The notes beneath the pieces were generated by a model. That model was not told the origin of the DNA, searched no databases, and saw only the letters and a program-made list of their open reading frames with translations. Positions 45,640-54,367 of a stretch of DNA of 64,000 nt are shown here, piece after piece. Each line of letters opens with the position of its first letter. Position 1 is the first letter of the stretch. The position numbers and the translations under genes are program-made. The stretch is from Enterococcus phoeniculicola ATCC BAA-412 (GTDB lineage: Bacteria > Bacillota > Bacilli > Lactobacillales > Enterococcaceae). Location: contig NZ_ASWE01000001.1 in the NCBI RefSeq assembly GCF_000407505.1, positions 307,324 through 371,323 on the forward strand, in the 5' to 3' direction.

Positions 45640-47130
45640 TTAAAGCGCATCCGTCAACATTTTTCGTTCAAACCGTAAATAAAGTGTGTAGGCAAAGCTA
45701 CCAAAGAAGGCTGGACCCATAATAAGGGTGAAGAGGTTCGTATAGTTTCCAAGCATTAAGGGTTCGTAAATCTGAAAGCCAATCGCAATAAAAACACAGA
45801 GACAGACGCTAAAGGATAGGAGAATATTTAGGTTTCTACTTTGAATAAACAATTCCTGCCGAGAGATAAGCTTCTTTTTTAAAAAGAAGGGAAAGCTCAT
45901 CGCAACAAGAAAATAAGGAATGGCACGAGACACATTTGTCATATAGGTAAGCTGATTAAACAAGTCGCCTAAAAACTGGTTCTGTGTGGAGAGAGCTAAA
46001 ATAAACAGAGCAACGCTGATTGCTTGTAGTATTAGTGCATTAATTGGCATTTTTTCTTTATTGCTGCATAACAGTTTTGTGGGCCAAATTTCCTTAGGGG
46101 TTCCCTTCAAAAGGCTTTTTAAAGGACCATAACTGATAGAGGAAAGTAAGCCCAAATAAGCAAGTGCCAACGTAAATGCGGTGTAACGAGTATAGACTTG
46201 CTGTAATAATTCACTAACATTAGAGGAGAGCTGTAACGTTTGTGCTAAATCTGTAGCAAGATTTCCCATTAAGCTATACATTAAATTTCCTAAATGAACC
46301 TGTTTTGCTTCTCTTAACGTGACCAAGTCATTGCCACCACTCCAAAGAAGGATGCCAAAGCAATAAAGGAGGACAATCACTCCAGCACTTATAATGAGTG
46401 CTTTTGGATACCTTTTTTGACTATTTTTTGTTCGGTCAGACAGACTTGCTACCGTGTCTAAGCCACCGAATGCCGTGATAGAAAAAATGAAAAAAGGAAG
46501 CTGCGAAGTAAAATGATTGGTCGTTCCTTGAAAGAAACTAGGCGCGTGAAAGCTTTTTAGCACATTTGGCCAAAATTGATCAAGATGATGGAAAACGAGC
46601 GTAAGATTGCTAAGTAAGGAAAGACAAAGTAAGCCAATCATGGCAAAGCTGCTAATCTTTAAAAACGTCACAATTGTCTGAAACCCTTTTGCAATCATCC
46701 AATGAATAAGAAAAACAAGAAAAATTGAGCATAGAGCAAGAAACAGATTTGTTGGTAGAAAAAACCATGTATCCTTTTTTGTTAAATCTTCCCCAAACAG
46801 CAAGATAGATAAAGGGATAGTTAGTTTCATAAAAAGGCTAACCATCCAAGTGAAATAGCTACAATACCATAAAAAGACGGTAATGAATGCAGCTTTAGGA
46901 GAAAGAGAATCCTTTAGCCAGTCATAAATCGTTCCAGATTTTTGGGCATATTTTTTTGTATATTGCGCCACAATCAATGCGTATGGAATAAAGTATAGTC
47001 CAGCACTGATTAAAAACCATGGCAGGGATTTGATTCCCATCATGAAGAAGGCTGTGGACATACTGGAAAATGAATAGACGGTTGTGATAATAATTAAAAC
47101 TAATGAGGATACGGATAGATTCTTAGACAT
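45640..47130 (-). CDS. APC-superfamily amino acid permease, YjeM-like
   Basis: A 496-residue membrane protein with about 12 helices. MSKNLSVSSLVLIIITTVYSF at the N-terminus and the GLDTVASLSDRTKNSQKRYPKALIISAG loop recall the YjeM/glutamate-GABA antiporter branch of the APC superfamily. The ATG at 47130 follows GGAGGG by about 10 bases; an upstream TTG overlaps the ribosome binding site and is unlikely. Substrate unknown. It is monocistronic, divergent from nreA. Confidence 0.75.
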   Translation of the reverse strand: MSKNLSVSSLVLIIITTVYSFSSMSTAFFMMGIKSLPWFLISAGLYFIPYALIVAQYTKKYAQKSGTIYDWLKDSLSPKAAFITVFLWYCSYFTWMVSLFMKLTIPLSILLFGEDLTKKDTWFFLPTNLFLALCSIFLVFLIHWMIAKGFQTIVTFLKISSFAMIGLLCLSLLSNLTLVFHHLDQFWPNVLKSFHAPSFFQGTTNHFTSQLPFFIFSITAFGGLDTVASLSDRTKNSQKRYPKALIISAGVIVLLYCFGILLWSGGNDLVTLREAKQVHLGNLMYSLMGNLATDLAQTLQLSSNVSELLQQVYTRYTAFTLALAYLGLLSSISYGPLKSLLKGTPKEIWPTKLLCSNKEKMPINALILQAISVALFILALSTQNQFLGDLFNQLTYMTNVSRAIPYFLVAMSFPFFLKKKLISRQELFIQSRNLNILLSFSVCLCVFIAIGFQIYEPLMLGNYTNLFTLIMGPAFFGSFAYTLYLRFERKMLTDAL

Positions 47131-47163
47131 AAAATGAAGTCCCTCCAAGTAAGTTATGGTATC

Positions 47164-47192
47164 ATATTAGTGAGTTTTCTAACAAAGTTCAA
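47164..47192 (-). promoter_or_regulatory. Promoter of the YjeM-like permease gene
   Basis: On the minus strand TTGAAC (47187-47192), 17 bp, TAATAT (47164-47169). Confidence 0.55.
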
Positions 47193-47230
47193 TCATAATT
47201 GAAAGAATATAGGGAATTGGAGTAGTGAAA

Positions 47231-47662
47231 ATGGGAGATATCCAAAGCTGGATAGAGAAAAAGCAAATAGACTGGCATGTTGATTTTGTTGGGCTTGCTG
47301 GAAATGTTGCACCACCACATGCCCCAAAAGAAATTCATTGGTTATATGTGGCGGGAAATCAAAGTGCTGCTTACAAAAAGATTCGTTTACAAGTTGGGCG
47401 TGGCGTGGCAGGAATTGTATGGAAAACAGCAAGACCCCAAAAAGATTGCGATATTTTGAACAATGTACAGAAACGAATGGAATATCCGATTGCACGAACA
47501 GAAAAGTTGGTAAACGTCTATGCTGTTCCTGTAATGAACAAGCGAGAAGTCATTGGGGTATTACTTACAGGAAATAGGGACAATAATAGGGATGTGTTTA
47601 ATGAGCTGGAAATAGCACAAGCCACGGGGGAATTAATTCCATTAATTCAAAGAAATGAGTGA
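47231..47662 (+). CDS. nreA: NreA, GAF-domain nitrate sensor
   Basis: A 143-residue cytosolic protein made almost wholly of one GAF domain (WLYVAGNQSAAYKKIRLQVGRGVAGIVWKTARP, VNVYAVPVMNKREVIGVLL as parts). Directly before nreB and nreC this is NreA, which in Staphylococcus carnosus binds nitrate and relieves its inhibition of the NreB kinase. I prefer the ATG at 47231, 9 bases after TTGGAG, over the GTG at 47225. It overlaps the nreB start. Confidence 0.88.
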   Translation: MGDIQSWIEKKQIDWHVDFVGLAGNVAPPHAPKEIHWLYVAGNQSAAYKKIRLQVGRGVAGIVWKTARPQKDCDILNNVQKRMEYPIARTEKLVNVYAVPVMNKREVIGVLLTGNRDNNRDVFNELEIAQATGELIPLIQRNE

Positions 47663-48648
47663 GGAGAATGAAAGAGAACCGTCTTTTTTTTCGTCATATA
47701 CAAAAAGCGCTATGGATTTTGACATCAGACTATCAAATACTAGCAAAAACCAAGATTGCAGAGGAAATGGAGCAAGCCTATTTTCTTGATGTAAAAAAGA
47801 TTATCGAAATTAGTTTAGGAAAGGGCTGTGCATTACACAGTACGCAAGAACAATGCTTGCACTGTCCATTGGAAGAATCCCTTTCCCCACAAGGCTTTCC
47901 ATTTAAAACATTTAATAAAGAGTCACACTTAGTAGAGTTTTGGGGGCGAGTGGATTTTGCTGAAGATGAAATAATGCTCCAGATTGAGTTAGGTACAACA
48001 GAGTCAGAGGGAACAAACGATCATTCTATGTTTGACTATCTAAATGGGGCAAGAGAAATTGAACGAAAAAAGATTGCCCAAGATTTGCATGACGGGATTG
48101 CCCAAAGTGTCTATAGCTTAATGTTGGAGACTAGAGGAATTAAGTGGACGGAAAAAGAAGCACAGTCAGAAAAGTTAAAAGAGATTGACCGACATTTTTC
48201 AGAGGTTCTAACAGAAATTAAAGACTTAGCTGGGGAATTACGCCCCATGTCTTTAGATGAGTTCGGACTTATTCCTGCATTAAAGCAATTTATCAAGAGA
48301 ACTGTCGAAATGACAGGTTTTGAAATTGATCTTATTGTTATAGGGAGTGAGCGTCGACTAACAGAATCATCACGAACAGCTGTTTATCGAATTATCCAAG
48401 AAGCGATTGCCAATGCGATGAAATATTCAGGAGAAAATCAGGCGAGCATCACTTTAGAGTATCAAGAAGAGGTACTGTTGGTGACGATTGAGGATTCAGG
48501 TCAAGGATTCAGTTTAGCAAAAGAAGAAAAAGGTTTTGGTTTAATGAATATGAAGGAACGAGCACATGCAGTCTGTGGGGAGCTAAGTATTCAATCCATG
48601 CCAAATCGTGGTACGCAAGTGTTTTTCACAATACCGGTAAGGGAGTGA
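47659..48648 (+). CDS. nreB: NreB oxygen-sensing histidine kinase
   Basis: A 329-residue soluble kinase. The N-terminal PAS-like part (1-115) contains Cys57, Cys66 and Cys69 in KGCALHSTQEQCLHCPLEE; the family uses four cysteines for an oxygen-labile [4Fe-4S] cluster. A HisKA_3 helix with phospho-His144 (KIAQDLHDGIAQSVYSLM) and a GHKL ATPase end (QEAIANAMKYSGENQ, GFGLMNMKERA) follow. The start is GTG overlapping the nreA stop; an ATG three codons on sits too close to GAGGAG. Odd: the position of the second cluster cysteine holds His60 (C-x2-H), so only three Cys are available. Confidence 0.88.
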   Translation: MRRMKENRLFFRHIQKALWILTSDYQILAKTKIAEEMEQAYFLDVKKIIEISLGKGCALHSTQEQCLHCPLEESLSPQGFPFKTFNKESHLVEFWGRVDFAEDEIMLQIELGTTESEGTNDHSMFDYLNGAREIERKKIAQDLHDGIAQSVYSLMLETRGIKWTEKEAQSEKLKEIDRHFSEVLTEIKDLAGELRPMSLDEFGLIPALKQFIKRTVEMTGFEIDLIVIGSERRLTESSRTAVYRIIQEAIANAMKYSGENQASITLEYQEEVLLVTIEDSGQGFSLAKEEKGFGLMNMKERAHAVCGELSIQSMPNRGTQVFFTIPVRE

Positions 48649-48652
48649 GTAA

Positions 48653-49285
48653 ATGAATATCTTAATTGCAGATGATCATGCAATGGTTCGAAATGCCTTG
48701 GCATTTTTTATTAATGCTCAGCCAGATATGCGTGTGGTTGGAGATGCAGCAGATGGTCACGAAGTTTTTATGAAACTAGAGCGTTTGCCCGTAGATGTAG
48801 TTCTTATGGATATCAGTATGCCTCCTGGAGAAAATGGATTACTCACAACCAAACGCGTGAAGGAGTCCTATTCAAAAGTGAAGGTTATCATGTTGACGAT
48901 GCATGATGAAGAATCCTACGTTCGTGAATCACTGAGTGCGCATGCAGAAGGCTTTATTTTGAAAAATGCTAATGACGAAATTCTATTAGAGGGCATTCGA
49001 AAGGTGTATGGTGGTAGCAGATACTATGCGGGATATACAGAAAACGAACTAAGCGAAATTGAGCTTTCAGATGGAGACCCTCTTTATGCAAGCTTGTCTA
49101 AACGAGAAAAAGAGATTCTTCCGCTAATTGCGTTAGGCTATAATAATAAAGATATTTCAGAGCGACTATTTATTTCTGTCAAAACCGTAGAGGTACATAA
49201 AGCAAATATAAGAAAAAAATTGAATATCGATGGCTACGCAGGACTACTACGTTATAGTCTAAAACATCATTTAGTCGATTTTTAG
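48653..49285 (+). CDS. nreC: NreC response regulator
   Basis: A 210-residue NarL/LuxR-type regulator: receiver with Asp53 in VVLMDISMPPGENG, and a C-terminal LuxR helix-turn-helix (LSKREKEILPLIALGYNNKDISERLFISVKTVEVHKANIRKKL, in segments). It receives phosphate from NreB and activates nitrate/nitrite genes without oxygen. A consensus NreC box lies upstream of nirB. Confidence 0.94.
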   Translation: MNILIADDHAMVRNALAFFINAQPDMRVVGDAADGHEVFMKLERLPVDVVLMDISMPPGENGLLTTKRVKESYSKVKVIMLTMHDEESYVRESLSAHAEGFILKNANDEILLEGIRKVYGGSRYYAGYTENELSEIELSDGDPLYASLSKREKEILPLIALGYNNKDISERLFISVKTVEVHKANIRKKLNIDGYAGLLRYSLKHHLVDF

Positions 49286-49296
49286 GAGGATATAAG

Positions 49297-50001
49297 ATGG
49301 ATAAAGGAATCATTTTTGTTTTACATGGACGAAAGGAAAAGCTTTCAACTAAGAATCAGGCAGTTGTCACTTCTGTAATAGAAGAATTGTCTATTCCCAG
49401 TGAAATTGGACTCTTGGAAGGAGAACAGGCTACGCTTGAAGAAGCGATGCATTCCCTTATTCAACAAGGCGTACAGACCATATACTTTGTTCCAGTCCTA
49501 TTATTTCCGGCCACACATGCCAAAGAAGATTTACCTCAACGAGCAAATGACTTTTTACAAGGAAAGGCGGAGTATCAGATAGCGGAAACACTAGCAACAA
49601 CTCAGTCGATTAAAGCATTTCTCGTACGTACAATTCAAGAAGCTCATATTGAGGACAATAGAGAGGTACTTCTCATTGCACACGGCACACCACATTACGA
49701 AGCGCCATATGAACAATTAAAGCAGATGGCAAAATCAGTGGAGCAAAAGGTAATTATCCCTGTTCATACAGCCAACTATATTGGGGAACATCGCTACCCA
49801 GAATTTTTAGAAGCTCACACTGAGCCACTATTCATACTGCCACTTTTCTTAACGGATGGCTTTTTAACGAAGAAGATAAAAGAGACAGTTCAGGAAATGC
49901 GTGGGACAAAGGATGTATTTTTACCCACGTTACAAGATAGTGAAGAATTAAAACAGGCAATTTTAGAGAGAGTTCGTGAGAGCGTATGTATCCAGTCTTA
50001 A
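49297..50001 (+). CDS. sirB: Sirohydrochlorin ferrochelatase (CbiX/SirB family)
   Basis: A 234-residue cytosolic chelatase with two CbiX-like halves: FVLHGRKEKLS at the N-terminus and VLLIAHGTPHYEAPYEQLK near residue 130, each giving a putative metal-ligand His; also FVPVLLFPATHAKEDLP. It would insert iron into sirohydrochlorin, the last step to siroheme. AGGAGGATATAAG ribosome binding site. Its 3' end overlaps sirC by 16 bp. Confidence 0.85.
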   Translation: MDKGIIFVLHGRKEKLSTKNQAVVTSVIEELSIPSEIGLLEGEQATLEEAMHSLIQQGVQTIYFVPVLLFPATHAKEDLPQRANDFLQGKAEYQIAETLATTQSIKAFLVRTIQEAHIEDNREVLLIAHGTPHYEAPYEQLKQMAKSVEQKVIIPVHTANYIGEHRYPEFLEAHTEPLFILPLFLTDGFLTKKIKETVQEMRGTKDVFLPTLQDSEELKQAILERVRESVCIQS

Positions 50002-50432
50002 TAGAGCTTTCAAAGTTAACTATTGTAGTTGTAGGAGGTGGGAAAATTGCCACACGTAAGGTGCGCTCTTTAGTAGAAGCAGGTGGTACACCACTTGTTA
50101 TTTCTCCCACACTATCCGAAGAGCTCGAACAGCTGTCTCAGCAAGGAGTAATACTTGTGAAGAAAAGAACGTATCAATCAGGTGATATTCAGCAGGCACA
50201 TATGGTGTTCATTTGTACAGATGAACATGGAGTGAATCAAGAAATCTTGAGGGAAGCTTCACCGCAACAGCTGATAAATGACACCACAAAACAAGAAAAT
50301 AGTAATTTTTTTAATATGGCATTCTTTAAAGAACAGGATATCGGTGTTGGTGTGACAACGTTTGGCAAAAATCCTAAAAAATCAAAACAGCTAAAACAAG
50401 CGTTACAACAATTTATCCAAGAAAATGAGTAG
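49986..50432 (+). CDS. sirC: Precorrin-2 dehydrogenase
   Basis: A 148-residue NAD-dependent enzyme that oxidises precorrin-2 to sirohydrochlorin. Signature: N-terminal MYPVLIELSKLTIVVVGGGKIATRKVRSL, a Rossmann GGGxxA loop. It is shorter than Met8p/CysG-N, lacking most of the C-terminal helical part (the protein ends soon after FGKNPKKSKQLKQALQQF). It overlaps sirB and is followed by a terminator. Confidence 0.88.
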   Translation: MYPVLIELSKLTIVVVGGGKIATRKVRSLVEAGGTPLVISPTLSEELEQLSQQGVILVKKRTYQSGDIQQAHMVFICTDEHGVNQEILREASPQQLINDTTKQENSNFFNMAFFKEQDIGVGVTTFGKNPKKSKQLKQALQQFIQENE

Positions 50433-50458
50433 ATAAAAAATAGAAAAATAAGTCTTAA

Positions 50459-50507
50459 AAAATTGAAAGGAATCCTTAGAAATAAAGGAAAGCTTTCAAT
50501 TTTTTTT
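50459..50507 (+). terminator. Terminator after sirC
   Basis: AAAATTGAAAG pairs with CTTTCAATTTT, an inner AATCCTT/AAGGAA-type pairing extends it, and T7 follows. It separates nreABC-sirBC from the nirB unit. Confidence 0.8.
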
Positions 50508-50513
50508 CGGATA

Positions 50514-50557
50514 TAGGGGATTCCCTAATATAAAATGAAAGATTTATCCTTTATATT
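50514..50557 (+). promoter_or_regulatory. NreC box and promoter of nirB
   Basis: TAGGG-GATT-CCCTA (50514-50527) equals the TAGGG-N4-CCCTA palindrome described for NreC in Staphylococcus. A -10 TATATT lies at 50552-50557, which puts the box around -43, a normal activator position. No good -35 is present, consistent with activator dependence. Confidence 0.75.
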
Positions 50558-50599
50558 GTGAATAGAATAACAATCCGAAACTATAAAGAGGTGGATCTT

Positions 50600-53026
50600 A
50601 TGAGCGAGCGTTTAGTCGTTATTGGAAATGGTATGGCTGGAGTAAGAACGGTAGAAGAAATTATTAGCCGTGATCCCGAGCGTTATGAAGTGACCATTAT
50701 CGGAAAAGAAGAATATCCAAATTACAACAGAATTATGCTATCCAATGTGTTACAAAAGAAAATGACTGTCGATGAAATTATTACAAACCCTTACGATTGG
50801 TACGAAGAAAACAATATTGCGCTAATCAATCATGACCCAGCAGTTGGAATTGACCCACAGGGAAAAAGTGTCACGACTGAATCAGGTGTTCGAATCCCCT
50901 ATGATAAATTAATCATGGCAACGGGTTCTCATCCATTTATTTTGCCAATTCCTGGTGCAGATAAAGAGGGGGTTGTCGCTTTTCGGACGATAGATGATAC
51001 GGCTGCCATGCTTGAAGCTGCAGCAAAGTATAAGAAGGCAGTGGTTATTGGTGGTGGTTTATTAGGACTAGAAGCCGCCAAAGGATTACAAGAGCAAGGA
51101 ATGGATGTTACAGTTGTTCACTTGGCAAAATGGTTGATGGAAACTCAATTAGACGAAAAAGCTGGAAAATTACTTCAAATGGAACTAGAGGAGCAGGGCT
51201 TGAAATTCTTAATGGAGCATGCGACGCAAGAAATTCTCGGAGAAACGCGTGTTTCAGGATTGAGATTTTCCAATGAAACAGAAATTGAGACGGACTTAGT
51301 GGTTATGTCCATCGGAATTCGTCCAGCAGTTGAGCTGGCGCGTGAAATTGGATTAACTGTGAATCGAGGAATTGTTGTCAGTGACTTTATGGAGACGAGT
51401 GAACCAGATATTTACTCTGTTGGGGAATGTGCAGAGCATCAAGGCGTTTGCTATGGCTTGGTGGCACCCTTATTTGAACAAGGAAAAGTATTGGCTGACT
51501 TGTTGACAGGAAAGGAAGCAAAACCTTATCAAGGCTCCACAACCTTCACATCTTTAAAAGTTTCAGGAGCAGATTTATATTCAGCAGGAAATATCTTAAA
51601 CACAGAAGATATGGATAGCATTGAAGCCTATGATAGCAGTACAAAAAAATACAAAAAAATCTTTTTAAAAGATGGAAAAATTCAAGGAATTGTTTTGTAT
51701 GGTGACACAGATGATGGTAGTCGCTACTACAACATGATGAAAAAAGGTCAGCCTGTTGAAGATTTACAGTCCATTGCCGTTTTACAAGCAATCGGCGAAG
51801 GTGCTGGTCTGGGGGATGATGTTTTATCATGGGAAGATGATGAAACAGTCTGTGGTTGTAATGGGGTTGCTAAAGGAGACATTCTGCGTGCGATTCGTGA
51901 AAAAGGCTTAACAAGTGTAGCAGAAGTTGGAAAAGTCACAAAAGCCGGAACCTCTTGTGGGAAATGTAAACCACAGGTGCAAACACTATTGGAAAGTGAA
52001 CTGGGCGATGCTGTAACGACTGCTTCAGGGATTTGTCCATGTACAGATTTAAATAGAGACCAAGTCGTGACACAGATTTATGCAAAACACTTAACCAGTA
52101 CAAAAGAAGTCTTTGAAGCATTAGATTGGAGAAATGAGGAAGGCTGCTCGAAATGTCGTCCAGCGGTTAACTTTTATTTAAATGTTGCTTGGCCATTAGA
52201 GCATGAAGATGAGCGTGAATCACGTGTTGTGAATGAACGGATGCATGCAAATATTCAAAAAGATGGCACTTTCTCAGTGATTCCAAGAATGCGAGGCGGA
52301 CAAACCACGCCACAACAGTTAATCAAGCTTGCACAGGTGGCAGAAAAATATCATGTGCCGTTAGTGAAAGTAACAGGATCACAGCGTATTGGATTATATG
52401 GTGTGAAAAAAGCGGACCTGCCAAAAATGTGGGAAGAGCTGGACATGGTTTCTGCACAAGCCTATGGAAAAGTATTCCGTTCAGTAAAAACTTGTGTAGG
52501 AAAAAGCTTCTGTCGTTTTGGAACACAAGATACGATGGGACTTGGTGTCAAGCTAGAGGAACGTTTTGAATATATTGACACTCCACACAAATTTAAAGTG
52601 GGTGTGTCTGGTTGTCCGAGGAGTTGTGTAGAGTCAGCAGTGAAGGACTTTGGAATTATTGGCGTAGAAAATGGATTTCAAATTATGATTGGTGGTAACG
52701 GTGGAACGGACTTAGTTGAAGCACAATTATTAACCACTGCTGAAACAGAAGAAGAAGTGATTGATATCTGTGGTGCAATGCTTCAATACTATCGTGAAAC
52801 GGGTGTCTACGGAGAACGAACAGCTCCTTGGATAGAACGCATGGGCTTTGAAAATGTGAAAACCGTCTTGCTAGATGCTGAAAAACGAAAAGATCTATGG
52901 GAAGGATTAAATAAAGCAACAGAGGCGAAAGGTCGTAAGGATCCATGGGGGCCAATTACAAAAGATGTTGATTTGCGAGAAAAAATGTATACGATTGAAA
53001 ATCCTGAACTAGTAGGAGGAAGATAA
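50600..53026 (+). CDS. nirB: Assimilatory/dissimilatory nitrite reductase [NAD(P)H], large subunit
   Basis: An 808-residue cytosolic siroheme enzyme reducing nitrite to ammonia with NADH. Order: FAD/NAD oxidoreductase (VVIGNGMAGVRTVEEI at the N-terminus, VVIGGGLLGLEAAKGL near 150); two BFD-like [2Fe-2S] regions with Cys pairs (VCGCNGVAKGDI...CGKCKPQ and CPCTDL...CSKCRPAV, about 415-530); nitrite/sulfite ferredoxin-like half-domain; siroheme-[4Fe-4S] site with Cys632-x5-Cys638 and Cys672-x3-Cys676 (CVGKSFC, GCPRSC). The start MSERLV follows AAAGAGGTG; an earlier in-frame start has no ribosome binding site. First gene of a unit with nirD and sumT. Confidence 0.95.
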   Translation: MSERLVVIGNGMAGVRTVEEIISRDPERYEVTIIGKEEYPNYNRIMLSNVLQKKMTVDEIITNPYDWYEENNIALINHDPAVGIDPQGKSVTTESGVRIPYDKLIMATGSHPFILPIPGADKEGVVAFRTIDDTAAMLEAAAKYKKAVVIGGGLLGLEAAKGLQEQGMDVTVVHLAKWLMETQLDEKAGKLLQMELEEQGLKFLMEHATQEILGETRVSGLRFSNETEIETDLVVMSIGIRPAVELAREIGLTVNRGIVVSDFMETSEPDIYSVGECAEHQGVCYGLVAPLFEQGKVLADLLTGKEAKPYQGSTTFTSLKVSGADLYSAGNILNTEDMDSIEAYDSSTKKYKKIFLKDGKIQGIVLYGDTDDGSRYYNMMKKGQPVEDLQSIAVLQAIGEGAGLGDDVLSWEDDETVCGCNGVAKGDILRAIREKGLTSVAEVGKVTKAGTSCGKCKPQVQTLLESELGDAVTTASGICPCTDLNRDQVVTQIYAKHLTSTKEVFEALDWRNEEGCSKCRPAVNFYLNVAWPLEHEDERESRVVNERMHANIQKDGTFSVIPRMRGGQTTPQQLIKLAQVAEKYHVPLVKVTGSQRIGLYGVKKADLPKMWEELDMVSAQAYGKVFRSVKTCVGKSFCRFGTQDTMGLGVKLEERFEYIDTPHKFKVGVSGCPRSCVESAVKDFGIIGVENGFQIMIGGNGGTDLVEAQLLTTAETEEEVIDICGAMLQYYRETGVYGERTAPWIERMGFENVKTVLLDAEKRKDLWEGLNKATEAKGRKDPWGPITKDVDLREKMYTIENPELVGGR

Positions 53027-53027
53027 G

Positions 53028-53333
53028 ATGACAAAAATATTTGCAACGAAAAAATCAAAACTAATTCCTCGTGTGGGCCGTTTAATTACTGTTGATGGAA
53101 AAAATATTGCCATTTTTCAAACGACATCAGGAAGCATTCATGCATTGGCTGATTATTGTCCGTTAACTGAGGCACCGATTCTGGAAGGAATTGTTTCAGG
53201 CGACTTTCTTTATGAACCCATGAGGGAATATAAAATTTCATTAGTTACTGGAGAAATTCAAGAACCAGATGAAGGACAAGTCACTGTCTATCCTGTTGAG
53301 CTTTCAGGAGAGGACATTTATCTGGAGGTATAG
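53028..53333 (+). CDS. nirD: Nitrite reductase small subunit (Rieske-like)
   Basis: A 101-residue NirD-family beta protein, one base after nirB and preceded by AGGAGG. The Rieske fold is recognisable (IAIFQTTSGSIHALADYCP, EGIVSGDFLYEPMREYKISLVTGEI), but the C-x-H and C-x2-H ligands of a [2Fe-2S] cluster are missing: only one Cys remains and the second box reads EPMREY. Cluster-free NirD forms are known in Escherichia coli, so the subunit is probably structural. Confidence 0.9.
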   Translation: MTKIFATKKSKLIPRVGRLITVDGKNIAIFQTTSGSIHALADYCPLTEAPILEGIVSGDFLYEPMREYKISLVTGEIQEPDEGQVTVYPVELSGEDIYLEV

Positions 53334-53335
53334 AA

Positions 53336-54295
53336 ATGATTTCATTTGTTGGTGCAGGACCTGGCGATATTGAATTAGTAACGGTAAAAGGGCAACGATT
53401 GTTGGAAAATGCAGATGCAGTTATCTACGACCGATTAGCAAATCCGCTCTTGTTACATTATTGTAAAAAGACATGTGACTTCTTTTATGTGGGGAAAACG
53501 CCCTATCAACCATCAATGAAACAGGCAGAGATTAATCAGTTGCTTGTAGAAATACCAAAAAAATATCAGCGGGTTGTTCGTCTTAAAGGCGGCGACCCTG
53601 AGATTTTTGGTCGTTTGACCGAAGAGCTTGAGGTTGTTAGAAATGAAGGTTATCTGTTTGAGATTGTCCCAGGAATCACAGCAGCAAGCGGAAGTGCAGC
53701 TTATAGTGGGTTTTCTCTAACCAAGCGTGGAATTGCTCGAGGGGTCACCTTTCTCACGGGCTATGTAAAAGAAAATCACATCAATCAAACAATCACGTTA
53801 CCTAAAGAGCAGACGCTTTGTTTATATATGGGGATTGAAGCATTAAAAAATTTACTGCCAAAATTAAAAAACATAAAGACAGAAGAAATAAGCATAGCAG
53901 TCATTGAATGGGGAACTTTAGGTCGGCAAAGAAGTGTGTTTGGCACAACAAAGACAATAGAAAAACAGCTGCAGGACCAAAATATTCAGAATCCAGCGAT
54001 GATTCTGATTGGAGAAGCAGTGAATGAGAAAGACGCGTTTCCCTGGTTTGAGAACTTGGAAAAAGCAAACGAGCGAATCTTGATTGTTTCCACAGAGTCT
54101 CCAACAATGGAAGAGCTCGTTAATTATACTAGTAAGGGTGCAGACATCTGGTGGCATCAAGTGGGCGATACACGAGATGTACGATTTGATGAGATAAGTC
54201 AACGAATCAGAAAAGAAGTTGTTTTTTCGGCTATATTGTTCAAAAGTGAACAAGCAGAAAATGACTACAAACATATAAACGAATCGGTTCAATGA
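53336..54295 (+). CDS. sumT: Uroporphyrinogen-III C-methyltransferase
   Basis: A 319-residue SAM enzyme that methylates uroporphyrinogen III twice to precorrin-2, the branch point to siroheme. Signatures: FVGAGPGDIELVTVKG at the N-terminus, DAVIYDRL, VVRLKGGDPEIFGR, VPGITAASGSAAYSG. The catalytic domain ends near residue 240; about 75 further residues (NLEKANERILIVS...) form an extension that may be a reduced HemD-like part. It starts 2 bases after nirD, same operon. Confidence 0.92.
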   Translation: MISFVGAGPGDIELVTVKGQRLLENADAVIYDRLANPLLLHYCKKTCDFFYVGKTPYQPSMKQAEINQLLVEIPKKYQRVVRLKGGDPEIFGRLTEELEVVRNEGYLFEIVPGITAASGSAAYSGFSLTKRGIARGVTFLTGYVKENHINQTITLPKEQTLCLYMGIEALKNLLPKLKNIKTEEISIAVIEWGTLGRQRSVFGTTKTIEKQLQDQNIQNPAMILIGEAVNEKDAFPWFENLEKANERILIVSTESPTMEELVNYTSKGADIWWHQVGDTRDVRFDEISQRIRKEVVFSAILFKSEQAENDYKHINESVQ

Positions 54296-54367
54296 CAAGA
54301 ATCAGCTGTAAAGAACAGACTTGTTTCAAAATGAATCTAATAAAAAAGAAACTAAGGGAGAGAATCT

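Noticed and set aside
50556-50575. Rex site at the nirB start (TTGTGA...TAACAA)
   Set aside because: Only one half-site is good; the other has two mismatches in seven.
53901-54298. Minus-strand frames of 68 and 126 residues opposite sumT
   Set aside because: They are shadows of a conserved gene, with no start signals.
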